Shown: piece by piece, positions 44,270-54,769 of the stretch
Layout: every line of letters begins with the position of its first letter
Position numbering within the stretch: position 1 is the first letter of the stretch
Assembly: GCA_015680685.1 (NCBI GenBank)
Contig: MNCI01008335.1
Coordinates: 283,916 to 347,915, forward strand
Reading direction: 5' to 3'
DNA: 64,000 nucleotides
From: Gnetum montanum
Lineage: Eukaryota > Streptophyta > Gnetopsida > Gnetales > Gnetaceae
Notes under the pieces: generated by a model
Seen by the model: only the letters and a program-made list of their open reading frames with translations
Databases searched by the model: none
What the model was told of the DNA's origin: nothing
Program-made: the position numbers and the translations under genes

Positions 44270-45069
44270 ATATTCACTACGTCTACAATCAAGTGCAATT
44301 CTTTTATATACACAATCCAAGCAACAACTTCAAAAGACACGTAACAAAGAAATAGCTTCAAATCATAAATGTTTACTACAATTCATGGACTACATAGTAT
44401 GTGTCTCAATGATTCATTATTTTATGTTAGTATAGTTGAATTGTTACTTTGCAATTAATAAACCCAAATCTACCGCTGTCAACATTATTATTAAAACAAT
44501 AGATTCATATCCCTTGTGCAAGCTAACACATTCAAAATTTTCAAATCAAATCTTCCATTGACAATTCTAAAACCACCTTTTTGTACATTCATTATACCAA
44601 GAATATGATGGTTATAGTAACACACTCAACAAGAAAATAAAATTTGCTGGCTACATGTCACAATTGCTTTGTCAAGTTACATCATTGTTTTATATTACCA
44701 TAATGCAAACCTTATGGATACTTTACCAAATTGGTTATAACCTACCTTGAATAAAAACAACATATCAAAATTCAACTATAAGATCTTTTTTTTTTCACTT
44801 AACAACATAACCATACTATGCATACTAATCACACACACTCTACAATAAAAAGCATAGTTCAAGTAGTGTAGATCTAGAAGGCTCCTGCAAAGAAGAACTC
44901 AACATAAGAGTATACTAACTTATAAATTCATGTTTTACTACAACAACTCTTACAAAATCTACCTTATGCTTGTTTTGATTTGTTAGTTTTATAGTTATTG
45001 TTTAAAAACATCATCAAAGCTTAGCATTCTTTGAAGTTCGATATCAATAAAATTTCTATGTCCTAACTT
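44270..45069. other. AT-rich interval, no gene seen
   Basis: No frame with family resemblance. It separates the two opposite-strand relics. Confidence 0.5.
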
Positions 45070-45110
45070 GTGTATTTCTGCGTTGTTTGGATAAATTTAA
45101 AGAAAAAGAA

Positions 45111-45914
45111 TAAAATGAGATCATATCTGGTTACAGAAGGTTGGCAAGAGCAATCTCCCCATCTACTAATAAACTATGACACTAGAGATCTAGATGAATG
45201 CATGCCACCAATTGTAATGGAAGCTCATTCTCAACAATATGGAGTTGCTTTTAAAAACTTTGTCTATGAATCTAGGTTGCACCACTAGAATGTAATATAT
45301 ATAAGGATGAGTAAATCAATTCATCCAAAAATTATTACCACAAAGTATATGTTAGAATTCAGAACACGAGTGATGTGACAAATAATTAGTGGTTGTGGCC
45401 ATTTTACAAATATGAAAAGTCATGTTTCTGTTATGAAATTGAGATTTTTCCATTTAATATACCTAACAATGCATGGTTTGAATGGTGGAAAGATTTTGTT
45501 CATAATCCATATTTGATGATAGAAAATTCTTCATCTTTTGTTGAAGGTGCAAATCATAGTGATTATTTCTTCTATATAGATCCTAGAGTGAAAATTGTAT
45601 ACATAGACAGGTTTGGTTGGACAAGCATGAGTTATTATCTATTTTCGACTATAGAAAGAAGATTTGTCGCTTGCAGTCCATTAGGATTTGTTTTCTACCA
45701 AGTTGTGTATACAACAAACAAGTGGGATAAAAGTTACTTTTTGCAAAACAATGTGTAGGCTGATAATAGAACTTTACCTTTCATAGATGATTTATGCATC
45801 GTGAATATTCAACTTAATGATGGACTAACATTGGAAGACTTGCAACATCTACTCCATCAAGTGTTGTTGGCAAGTCCTTATGCTAGAGATTCTAATTATG
45901 ATGAAGATTCATAA
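45111..45914 (+). pseudogene. Unrecognised gene relic, single-exon-like
   Basis: Nearly continuous coding-like sequence of about 265 codons with a frame change near 45,380 and a stop at 45,757. Segments: 'MRSYLVTEGWQEQSPHLLIN' at the start; 'EIEIFPFNIPNNAWFEWWKD', 'SSFVEGANHSDYFFYIDPRV' and 'FGWTSMSYYLFSTIERRFVA' in the middle (45,393-45,758); 'FIDDLCIVNIQLNDGLTLED' and 'LLHQVLLASPYARDSNYDED' at the end, stopping at 45,912. Aromatic-rich, no membrane helix. No family recognised; a captured host gene or an extra protein of a mobile element are both possible. Confidence 0.45.
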
Positions 45915-46634
45915 ACTTTAGCATATATTCTATCTTGTAATGTTAATAAAACGAGTTGCTCTTTCTCTTTATGATTATCTTCTATTTGTAATACTTACAC
46001 TTATTTCATGTGATACTACATATGCTTAATAAATAAGGACCATATATTATCTTTTTTCTAAGAATTACCAATAAATATACATACATCGTTACATTAGTAA
46101 TAATATAATAACACCAACTACTAAGAAAATAGTCACTTTTCCTTATGAATAATTGTTCCCTTTTGCTAATATCTTTAAGGTACATTCACAACTACTTATA
46201 GTCATTATGTTACACCAATGCAAGAACCTAGCTTGCACATGGTTCAAATGGTTGATGGTTTGGCTGACACATAATCCAACCACAATTTTCTTCAACAAAA
46301 ATATTTTCTTTAAATCCAAGCTATTCTCTCTTCATTCTTGGAAAAATTTATCAGATGCATTATTTATTAGATCAACCAAAATTTAGGAAAAAAAATAAAA
46401 ATATTTGCAATTTATCGATACTATTTCCATACCAAAAGCTTACTAATTAACTTTCTTCGACAAGTCTTTGCAAAAAAAATAAAATAAAATATTACAATCT
46501 TAAGTACTAATAAAACCAACATTCACAAAGTCATAATGCCTTCAACATTTAACAATCCAACCTGAAAATAAAGAAAAAAAATTCTTAACCACTTTTTAAG
46601 ATTAATCATGATAAATTATGCCTAATGTTACAAC

Positions 46635-47382
46635 ATCATCAAACATACTAGCTTGTTATGAATTCTAAGTTGTCTCCAACTAATATCCTCCATAACTTCT
46701 TCCATGGTCCCAAAACCACCTAGTAATAAGAAAATAAAATTATTTCTACTACAACGGAATACATTAAATATTACAAAATGAAATACAAATATAGCAATTA
46801 CCTGGTAAACCAATAAAGGCATCTAAGTACTCTATCATCATTGCTTTCCTCTTGTGCATAGTGTTAACAATATGAACATTGCTGATTGTTTTACCAATGA
46901 TCTATGTGTAGTAAAATCACAAGAAAATACTTAAACTATCAGTATGATACATACAAGTACACTACACTAACAAAAGATTGCTATTACTAGAATAGTGCTT
47001 GCTCAGATGTAAGAAATTTTGGTACCACTCTGTTATTCAAGATACAAATAATAATCAACTAATAAATTCACAAGCAAAATACCTTAATAAGAATCCAAAG
47101 TCATAATCTTACCCAAGAACATTTCCTTCCCTATTAAAAACAATGTTAGCTACAACACCCATTAGCCTAATGCTTCCTTCGTCATATATGAATTCATCTT
47201 TCTTCCAACCTTCATACTAAAATAACTAAGTTAAATAAACAAAAACATATAAATTTGTTAGACATGCCTTGAAAATTAGTAACAACTACCATTACCATTT
47301 CTAATCCAAGTTGTTTTGTAGCATTTTCAAATCTGTTATGCTTGCCTAACTGACTTCCACAAAAGACACAAATTTTTGTCAT
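46635..47382 (-). pseudogene. LOG: LOG-like cytokinin riboside 5'-monophosphate phosphoribohydrolase, decayed
   Basis: Five exon blocks with splice-like borders: 47,382-47,296 ('MTKICVFCGSQLGKHNRFEN'), about 47,215-47,110 ('YDEGSIRLMGVVANIV'), about 47,033-46,992 ('RVVPKFLTSEQ'), 46,904-46,801 ('VNTMHKRKAMMIEYLDAFIG', then LPG) and 46,720-46,635 ('GFGTMEEVMEDISWRQLRIH'). LOG enzymes release active cytokinin bases in the cytosol. The substrate motif PGGxGTxxE is kept across the intron 4 junction and the Arg in 'MHKRK' is kept, but the usual GGGSxGLMG is changed to DEGSIRLMG and the C-terminal helix is missing or unrecognisable. Retained introns show DNA-level duplication, not retroposition. 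Confidence 0.85.
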
Positions 47383-47384
47383 TC

Positions 47385-47923
47385 TATTGATTCAGACTTG
47401 TCAACACACGTCATTCACTTGACCGAAACCTTCTATTGGTTCCTAGTCTCTTCCATGGTCTTCAATGGACTAATGGATCGAACCTTCTACCCTATAAACC
47501 ACCTGTGCACTTTCAGTTGTTGCATGATTCCTCTACGATTGTTAACCGTTGTAATCGATCTTGGCACAAAGATGAGTCTGAACATTTTTGGCTCTCTCTC
47601 TTTTCACGAGTTTGGAGCCTTCCGACTCTTCCAAAAATTAAGCAATTTCTTTGGTGCCTATTGCATCAAGGCCTGCCTATCGGCAAACGTCGTGAATACC
47701 TTGGGATTTCAAACCCTACCTGCCCTCTCTGTGGAGGTCCTGAAAATTTTGTCCACGTTTTTTGGCATTGCCCTTTCGCTCAGTCTTCATGGGAATGGGT
47801 TTCTAAGGTTTTTCCTTTGTGCACATGTTCCCCTGAGGATATCTTATTCGGCTTTTTGGCCACCCCCTCTTCTGACCTTCAGTTTCTTTGGAAAGTTATT
47901 AGGCCCCTCGTTCTTTACTTTAT
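47385..47923 (+). mobile_element. LINE (non-LTR retrotransposon) fragment, zf-RVT region
   Basis: An open frame reads 'NTRHSLDRNLLLVP', 'WSLPTLPKIKQFLWCLLHQG', 'CPLCGGPENFVHVFWHCPFA' and 'SSWEWVSKVF'. This matches the zinc-binding C-terminal domain (zf-RVT) of plant LINE reverse transcriptases, with Cys-x2-Cys and His-x4-Cys intact. It runs into the assembly gap, so its 3' end is unknown. No stop before the gap suggests a younger insertion, three bases from the LOG relic start. Confidence 0.88.
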
Positions 47924-48311
47924 NNNNNNNNNNNNNNNNNNNNNNNNNNNNNNNNNNNNNNNNNNNNNNNNNNNNNNNNNNNNNNNNNNNNNNNNNNNNN
48001 NNNNNNNNNNNNNNNNNNNNNNNNNNNNNNNNNNNNNNNNNNNNNNNNNNNNNNNNNNNNNNNNNNNNNNNNNNNNNNNNNNNNNNNNNNNNNNNNNNNN
48101 NNNNNNNNNNNNNNNNNNNNNNNNNNNNNNNNNNNNNNNNNNNNNNNNNNNNNNNNNNNNNNNNNNNNNNNNNNNNNNNNNNNNNNNNNNNNNNNNNNNN
48201 NNNNNNNNNNNNNNNNNNNNNNNNNNNNNNNNNNNNNNNNNNNNNNNNNNNNNNNNNNNNNNNNNNNNNNNNNNNNNNNNNNNNNNNNNNNNNNNNNNNN
48301 NNNNNNNNNNN
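47924..48311. other. Assembly gap (388 N)
   Basis: Run of undetermined bases. A single N is also at 50,412 inside a poly-C tract. Confidence 0.99.
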
Positions 48312-48492
48312 TGTCCACATCAACGACAACAATGCCACTCTATCCATGTATGTCAAAGAAAAATCCCCAATAGTAACATTGTATCAATACATTCCAAACT
48401 TCCATAATGTAACAACTTATTAGTCATGATAGCATGTCCGCATCAATGACAACAATGCCACTCTATCCATGTATGTCAAAGAAAAAGTCCTC
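48312..48492. repeat. 124-bp tandem repeat bordering the gap
   Basis: 'tgtccacatcaacgacaaca' at 48,312 recurs at 48,436 with a few changes over about 57 bp. The array probably extends into the gap and may have caused it. Confidence 0.85.
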
Positions 48493-48500
48493 TAATAATG

Positions 48501-49724
48501 TTAGCAATTGTTAAACATATGATCAACTGCAATCAAAGCATTATTGCATTGAACATATTTGTCTATCTTTTTGTCCTTTGCATGACAGCTTTGTCTACAC
48601 ATTTCAATCTCTTCCATCCTTGAATATATACCAACGTCCAAATTTCCTGAGGCAACTTTTGATGCTATCCTTAACAACAACAATGCTAGTTTAACGTCTT
48701 GCCTTCACCTGGTTACCTTCAGCCCACAAACTAATTCTCAAATTAATAACCTCGTTGATGCAAAATGGCAAGAAGCAAATGTAGCTGACAATTATCAAAT
48801 TAGCGCAAGCTATTATTTCAGTCAAAGATATCTTAAATGGCTGGGAAGGACCTTAATTGCGAGCGAGAATTTCTGACGCTGTCTATTCAAAGAAATGAAT
48901 ATCTGGAACTTTCTCGAATGAACGATTTGGCTGCGTGGGCCAACGTCGGCAGGTGGCAGCCATTGCCGTGCGATCTGTGCGCCAGAGTTACGTTTGGGGT
49001 CATCCAATTAAATTGACGTGTCTAGTCTTTTCTGACTCGGATGAGCGGCGGCCAGGCACCCACGTTGCGACTGGAAGCTACACCAAAGTTATTATTGTCG
49101 TTCATCATCAGTAGGTGTCAGCATTGCTGGTGCTGTATCGATTTAGGGCCCCACCTGCCGCACAGCCAGCAGCGGATTTGATATGATTTGATTGGACGTT
49201 ACGGACATCGACTTTCCCGCCCAATTCCGTCGTGTCATCCCACTATGTTATTGTGTCATCACAGTATGATATTTTGGGATTAGCATATAAGTTTGTTATG
49301 TTTTATTAGATAATTATTCTTTTAAGCTTTAAAAACAATCGTCAAATTTTTTAATTTATTCACAAATCATTCACGGGCTGAATAGAGATGCCGAATCTCA
49401 ATCAAAAACCATAATCACGTTAGACATTTCAACGGTGTTCCCTCAGCTCTTTGTTGTTTGCACCTACCACGCTGTCACACTCACGACCCTTTTAAACCGT
49501 TCGGGTCTGAAATTGTGAAAGGACTTGTCGATGGCTGAGGCAGGTCTCTGCGTGCCATTTCTTTCTTGATTTGCCAAATGTGGAAATTCCTTTTCACTAA
49601 GAAGACAAGGATAGGAACGTGTTTCCGGTGTGGTCAGCTATTCGTTCGACTGAGAAACGACACTGCAGCACAAACGACATGCTCCAAGGTTAAGTAAAGT
49701 CTAAAGCAACTCCGGCTGAACTCC
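48501..49724. other. Low-copy-looking interval with no recognised gene
   Basis: A minus-strand frame (48,683-48,501, continuing upstream to about 48,730) reads 'LLLLRIASKVASGNLDVGIY' and looks exon-like but is not assignable. 48,830-49,220 and 49,430-49,720 are less AT-rich than the surroundings. TGCACCTACCAC is at 49,459-49,470. Confidence 0.45.
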
Positions 49725-49824
49725 AGTGGTAGGTGCAACATTGAATGACTTTCCGTCGAGTGGTAGGTGCAACATTGAGACTTTCCGTCGAGTGGTAGGT
49801 GCAACATTGAATCAATTTTCGTCG
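49725..49824. repeat. Three-copy 32-34 bp repeat, each with an AC element
   Basis: Copies begin at 49,725, 49,759 and 49,791 ('agtggtaggtgcaacattga'). Each contains the complement of TGCACCTACCAC. Between and after copies the word 'tttccgtcga' recurs. AC elements are R2R3-MYB targets in phenylpropanoid promoters. Confidence 0.8.
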
Positions 49825-50245
49825 ATGGAGTCCACTACGCCGTGATTTGATGCAACCGGAAATTGAAGAAAACGTCTGTTAACGATGTCAGAGCAGGGCA
49901 ACGTTTTTAAGGCATCAAAAGAATTCTTACAGGACATGAAGCTATGCGCTGGATTAAATTGTTACGGGAATTATCGATAACGTTACATCTATTAATTGCT
50001 GCGGCAGCTCTGTGCGTGCCATTTCTTTATTTATTTGCCTTGCCAACACTACCTTGTACTCTTAATTTCAATGGTTTTAATGCCTTTGTTTTATTTGAAT
50101 ACAATTCTAGAAGGGGCCTCCTCCAGCATGGATGAAGAGAATGGTAGATCTATGCCAATTTGAGTCATAATTAATTGTGCATGTTAACTTCCGAAGTTAC
50201 TAGGGCCAATTTGGCAATTTTAAGTGGTCTTTAAGCTTTTCCCCT
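49825..50245. other. Short non-genic interval
   Basis: Contains an unassignable 63-codon frame (49,944-50,135) with a hydrophobic centre. No further support. Confidence 0.4.
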
Positions 50246-52458
50246 TTTCTCATGCTGGGCTAGGGGGCTTAGTGTGAAAGACTAGGGGGAACCACATTTT
50301 AGCCATTTGGGGTTAGTTTTTTGAGATTCGAAGGCTCCAATAGCTATTGACAGGGTTCTAGAATGCATGTAAGGTTATTTGATGTTGTTTTAAATGAGTC
50401 TCCCCCCCCCCNGATCCCTAGTGTGGAAGAGCCATAAATCTTAGATCTGTGCTAGTTTTAGCCTCAATTGATCATGCATGTGTGCTTCTAGGATTACTCA
50501 AGTTGACGGTTAGGATTTGAGCTCAAGTTTGACTAGTTTGGAGGTTTCCTAGATGGTTTTGAGCTATCCCCTCTTTTTCCATGTTGGGGATAGTATGCCC
50601 AACATGGAAGACTAGGGGAAATAGCTTTTTGGTTATTTACATCATTTCTGGTCATGTATGTAGGTCTCCAAGGTTTCTAGCATTGATTACTAATGCTTGG
50701 TGTCAAGATTTGATTATTTTGAAGGTTGGTGAGTGATTTTTGATATTTTTCCCCTTTTTCCATACTAGGGCTTCCATGCTCAGCATGGAAGATTGTGGGG
50801 AAAGGCTTTCTAGTTATTCTTGGTTAATTTTGATAGGCTTGAGGGTCTTAGGATGTGCAAATAAGGTTCTATAACACACATAGGGCTTTCCAGTGTTCAT
50901 TCAAGGTATCTAGAGGCTATTTTGGAGTCCCCCCAAAGTTCCCTAGCTTTTCTTCCATGTTAGGTAGCATGGAAGAAGTGATTCACAGTGTGGAGGAACT
51001 AGGGAACCTTGCTTTTTGCCATTTTTTGTCATTTTTGGCTATGCATGCGGGCTTTTAAGGTAGCTAGTATTGATTGCTAACATCCAATGTCAAAATTTGG
51101 TCATTTCAAGGGTTATTAGACAATTTTTGGGCTTTCCCCCCCTATTTCCACATTGGGGCTTTCATGCTTAATGTGGAAGATTAGGTGGAAGGATTTTGTG
51201 ACTATTTTCAGTCAATTTTGGCTATGCCTGAGTGTTTATAGGGTTACTGGCATAAGCTATCAATGTCTAAGATCAAAATCTGGCCATTTTGAAGGCTATG
51301 AGAGGGTTTTCAATATTTCCTCCTTCCATTTAGATTAAGGATGAGAGGCTTAGCATGGGTAGGATTCCTCTCAGTGTGGAGAACCCAAGGGAAGAAAGTT
51401 TAAATTGTTTCAAGTGACTTTCAGATGTTCAGTGGCTTCTAGAAGGATTAGGTTGCTTCTAGAAGTTAAACTACATGCAAACTTCATTAGTTTTGGCTTT
51501 ACCCCTTCTATCCACACTGGGACTAGAATGCCTAGTGTGGAACAAGTCGTCTTCAACATTGGCATCTGAAAAGGCTATGAAGGTTCTAGTGTTAAGCACA
51601 AGGCATTTTGAAGTTGTTTCTTATTCCTGGATCGTTTACTAATTGTTCTAGCTCCATCCCCCTATGTTTCCATGCTAGGTAGCATAGAAGGGATCTCCAT
51701 CAACATGGAAGAACTAAAAAATTTAGATCTAGTCCAATTCAATAGCCAATCGACCATGTGTTTTAATATATGAGGTTACCGGTGTTGATGGCCAATACTG
51801 GGTGCCAAGATCCAACAATTTGGAGGTTCCTAAATGCCTCATGACTCTTCCCCTTTCTTCCACAATGAACATTGTGGCCTCAGCATGGATGGGAGGGGGA
51901 TGGTAGTTTTGGACCATCTTTAAGTACTTTTGATATTTTTGGAAGCTCTAGAAGGTTCTGACAAGGTCTAGGGGTTGATGGGCTTTGAGAAATGGTTACC
52001 AGGTAGTTGATTTAGGTCAACTTTAGCTTCCCCCCATCTATCCACATTGGGAATGACATGCTGAGTGTGGATGAAGCCTCTCCTAGCATGGAAATACCAA
52101 ATCCCAAGGTTTCAACTAGTTTCGACTAGTCTCAACTAGGTTTGGTGAGGTTTTGGGGTTGCTAAAAATGCTTGGAGCAGTTCTAGGTCATGTGGGACCT
52201 ACTTCGAGGTCAAAATTAGGCTAGATGGATGTTGGGGGATAAGAATGGGTGTTACCCTCCTTTGTTCCATGCTGGGTAGTGTTGCCCTAGCATGGAAACC
52301 CAGGTTGTCTAGATCTGTCGATGTTCCACTCCTTTTGGGAGCTTGGGATTGAAAAAGACAAATCTTGGTTACTAAAAATGGAAAAATAGTTATGTTTTAA
52401 TGTTTTTACAAAGTGGGAGGCATGTATCCACGTTGCGCATGGTATACCTAGCATGGAT
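50246..52458. repeat. Diverged tandem array of about a dozen hairpins
   Basis: Units of roughly 150-330 bp each contain an inverted repeat with arms of the type TTCCATGCTGGG / CCTAGCATGGAA. Clear cases: 50,577-50,609 (12-bp perfect arms), 50,771-50,791, 50,952-50,975, 51,146-51,178, 51,511-51,541, 51,667-51,689, 51,860-51,877, 52,040-52,072, 52,265-52,297 and 52,426-52,458; weaker at 50,246-50,280. Unit bodies share 'ggtttctag', 'ttttggctatg' and 'cttcccc' words. The arms exist in at least four sequence versions, mostly matched within a hairpin. No coding sequence. Confidence 0.8.
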
Positions 52459-54769
52459 GGATGGGAGTTTAAGGCTTGGTTATGGTGTAGGTGCTTATGG
52501 AACTGAAAACCCAACGTTGATGCAATTTTTTACTAACATGGAAGGTGTATGGTGGGGTCCACAGTCCAAAAATTTTAAAATTTGAAAGGTGAAGCTATTT
52601 CCCACCAATCTCAGCATTGAAGAAAGTTCCCCTCTTTTGCACTTTAGTGGACTTGGAGTTATGGTGCATTGAATTAGCAGTTGGGGTTTTAAGGTGTGCG
52701 TTTAGGTTTAGACATGGTTTTTAATGTCAAATTTCATAAGTTTTCAATCATAATTCACATCTTTGCAAACTACGCATTGAAGGAGAGCTTTGATAGAGAT
52801 TTTTGTGGCAGAGATAAACTATGTTTAGCATGGAAGCCTCATTCCTTCCTACACACAGTGTAGAACTCTTATTTTTCTTGATTTCAAACTACTCCCAACA
52901 TTGAGCCTACCATGGCACCGAAATAATGTGGAGGAAAGAGTCCAAATCCTAGGATTTAGTAGGTGGATGAATGAGCTAAGAATCTATCAAGGCTACCTAT
53001 GCCTGTTTCAATCCAAGCCTCATCTGTTGCTACTCCTAGGTAGGCAATTCTACCCATTTTTGCTTTGTTTTATAGCCGTTTTTTATTGTTTTTCTTGCGT
53101 TTTTCTTACCATATGTGGGGCCATTTTTCTCATATCTATGCTAATCGAGGTGGCAAATCAAAATTTTGATGAAATCCCACCTCTTATTTTGGCTATTTCC
53201 ACATGGATCCATAGTCATTTCTTTGTTTTTGCCTTAATAGATTTGATATGCTTTTTCTCAAAATTTTGGGGGTATGGTTTTTTTTTAGATCTAGGCCAAA
53301 GTATTTATCAAAATTGAATTTCAAAAAAATCCCAACCCATTATTTTCATGTGTTTTCTAATAGGTATTGATCGTTTCAGCTATTTTGGCTATGTTTTTAT
53401 GGCTATATTAAAATGGATTTTGGCTTTTTAACTTTTTACATAGAAAAAGAAAATAATATTTTGGTATTTTTTTTCTTAAGAAAATGGCTACATATTTTTC
53501 AAATTCAATGTTATGGATTTTTATCCCTATGTTTAAGCTTTTCAATGGCTATTTTCTTGTTCAATTTGGCTTTGAAATGATTAAGTTAGGTTTCTATGTC
53601 ATTTTTAGATTTTTATGTATGTTCATGAACTTTTTCTAAGAAAACAATAGAGGTTTTGGCTATTTCTTAGTTATGGATGGGTGGGCCTTGGCTTCCACTT
53701 TCCAATGGAGGTGGAATCACTCTAATTGGACTTGAAACAAATATTTTTACAAAATTTTCATTAAGCCTATGTCAAAAAGAGGTTTGCACCATTTTTAGAT
53801 TTTTGTCTAAGTTGACAATTTTGTTTTGCATAAGCAGTAATGGCTTTGAATTTTCACTATATGTGTGTGCATAGGGCTTGATTTAAGCTTTTAAATGGTG
53901 GTGGAATTACTCTGTTTGGAGCTCAAACAAATTTTTGGTGAATTTTTTACCAACCTTGCATGAAAGAGGGTTAATGGTGATGGCTATGGCTTTCATTGAT
54001 TTCATCTATATTCCATGTAAAAAAGACTATGTATTTTTATTTGCAAAGGTTATGGATGCAAAGCTTGTGATTTTAGAATTCTTTCCATTGTTGAATCACT
54101 AAAATTGGAGCTTGTATGAATTTTTGATATATGTTTTGTTATGGCTATGTAAATAAGGCAAAATTACAGTTGTATCACATTACCCCTTTGGGGATGGAAG
54201 TGATTGATATGTGTAGCTTTTCCTGCCAATATGTAAAACTTATGCTTTAAATTTTTTTTACGAAAAGCAAAAGCTTTACTATTTTGAGAAGGCTTATGGC
54301 TATATGCTTTTTTAAATTTAAATGCTTTTTTAAGTTTTAATGCTTTTTTCTAAATTTATGCATAGTTTCAATTTTTTTTCTAAGTTTATGTGTAGTTTAG
54401 ACAAAGGATCCATTTTTTTATATAAGGTTTTGGCTATAATATTTTGGTTATGAAGTAAGAGGCTCTAAAAGATGGTAATAATGCTTTTATGGAATTTCTT
54501 AAGCCAACTTAGGTAAACACCTTAGAGCTTTTTATAGAGGCTAATTTCACCTTTGACTAGATGTTTTTTTCCAAATTTGCTAAGTAATTTCAATTGGTCA
54601 TAATGCAAGGTTGTAATCATGTTTTCTTGTGAAATTTCTTAAGCTAATTTAGATAAACACCTTAGAGCTTTTTACATAGGTTAATTTCACCTCTGACTAG
54701 ATGTTTTTCCAAATTTGGCAACTAATATCAATTGGTCATAATGCTTTTGTTTTGCTTCATGCAGGGTCT
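52459..54769. other. T-rich interval, intron-like, no gene recognised
   Basis: Dominated by 'tttttggctat', 'aatttttg' and long T runs; the 138-codon frame at 52,901-53,317 is hydrophobic and low-complexity. A 139-bp tandem duplication occupies 54,492-54,765 ('gaa(a)tttcttaag' at 54,492 and 54,631). Confidence 0.5.
54492..54765. repeat. 139-bp tandem duplication
   Basis: Two copies carry 'taaacaccttagagctttt' and 'tgactagatgttttt' in the same order, about 10 percent diverged. Confidence 0.85.

Noticed and set aside
47398-48423. Frames of 323-341 codons across the N-run
   Set aside because: Most of their length is undetermined sequence; only the LINE part before the gap is supported.
52901-53317. 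138-codon plus-strand frame with hydrophobic stretches
   Set aside because: T-rich low-complexity DNA gives Phe/Leu-rich frames; no family motifs and no conservation signal visible.
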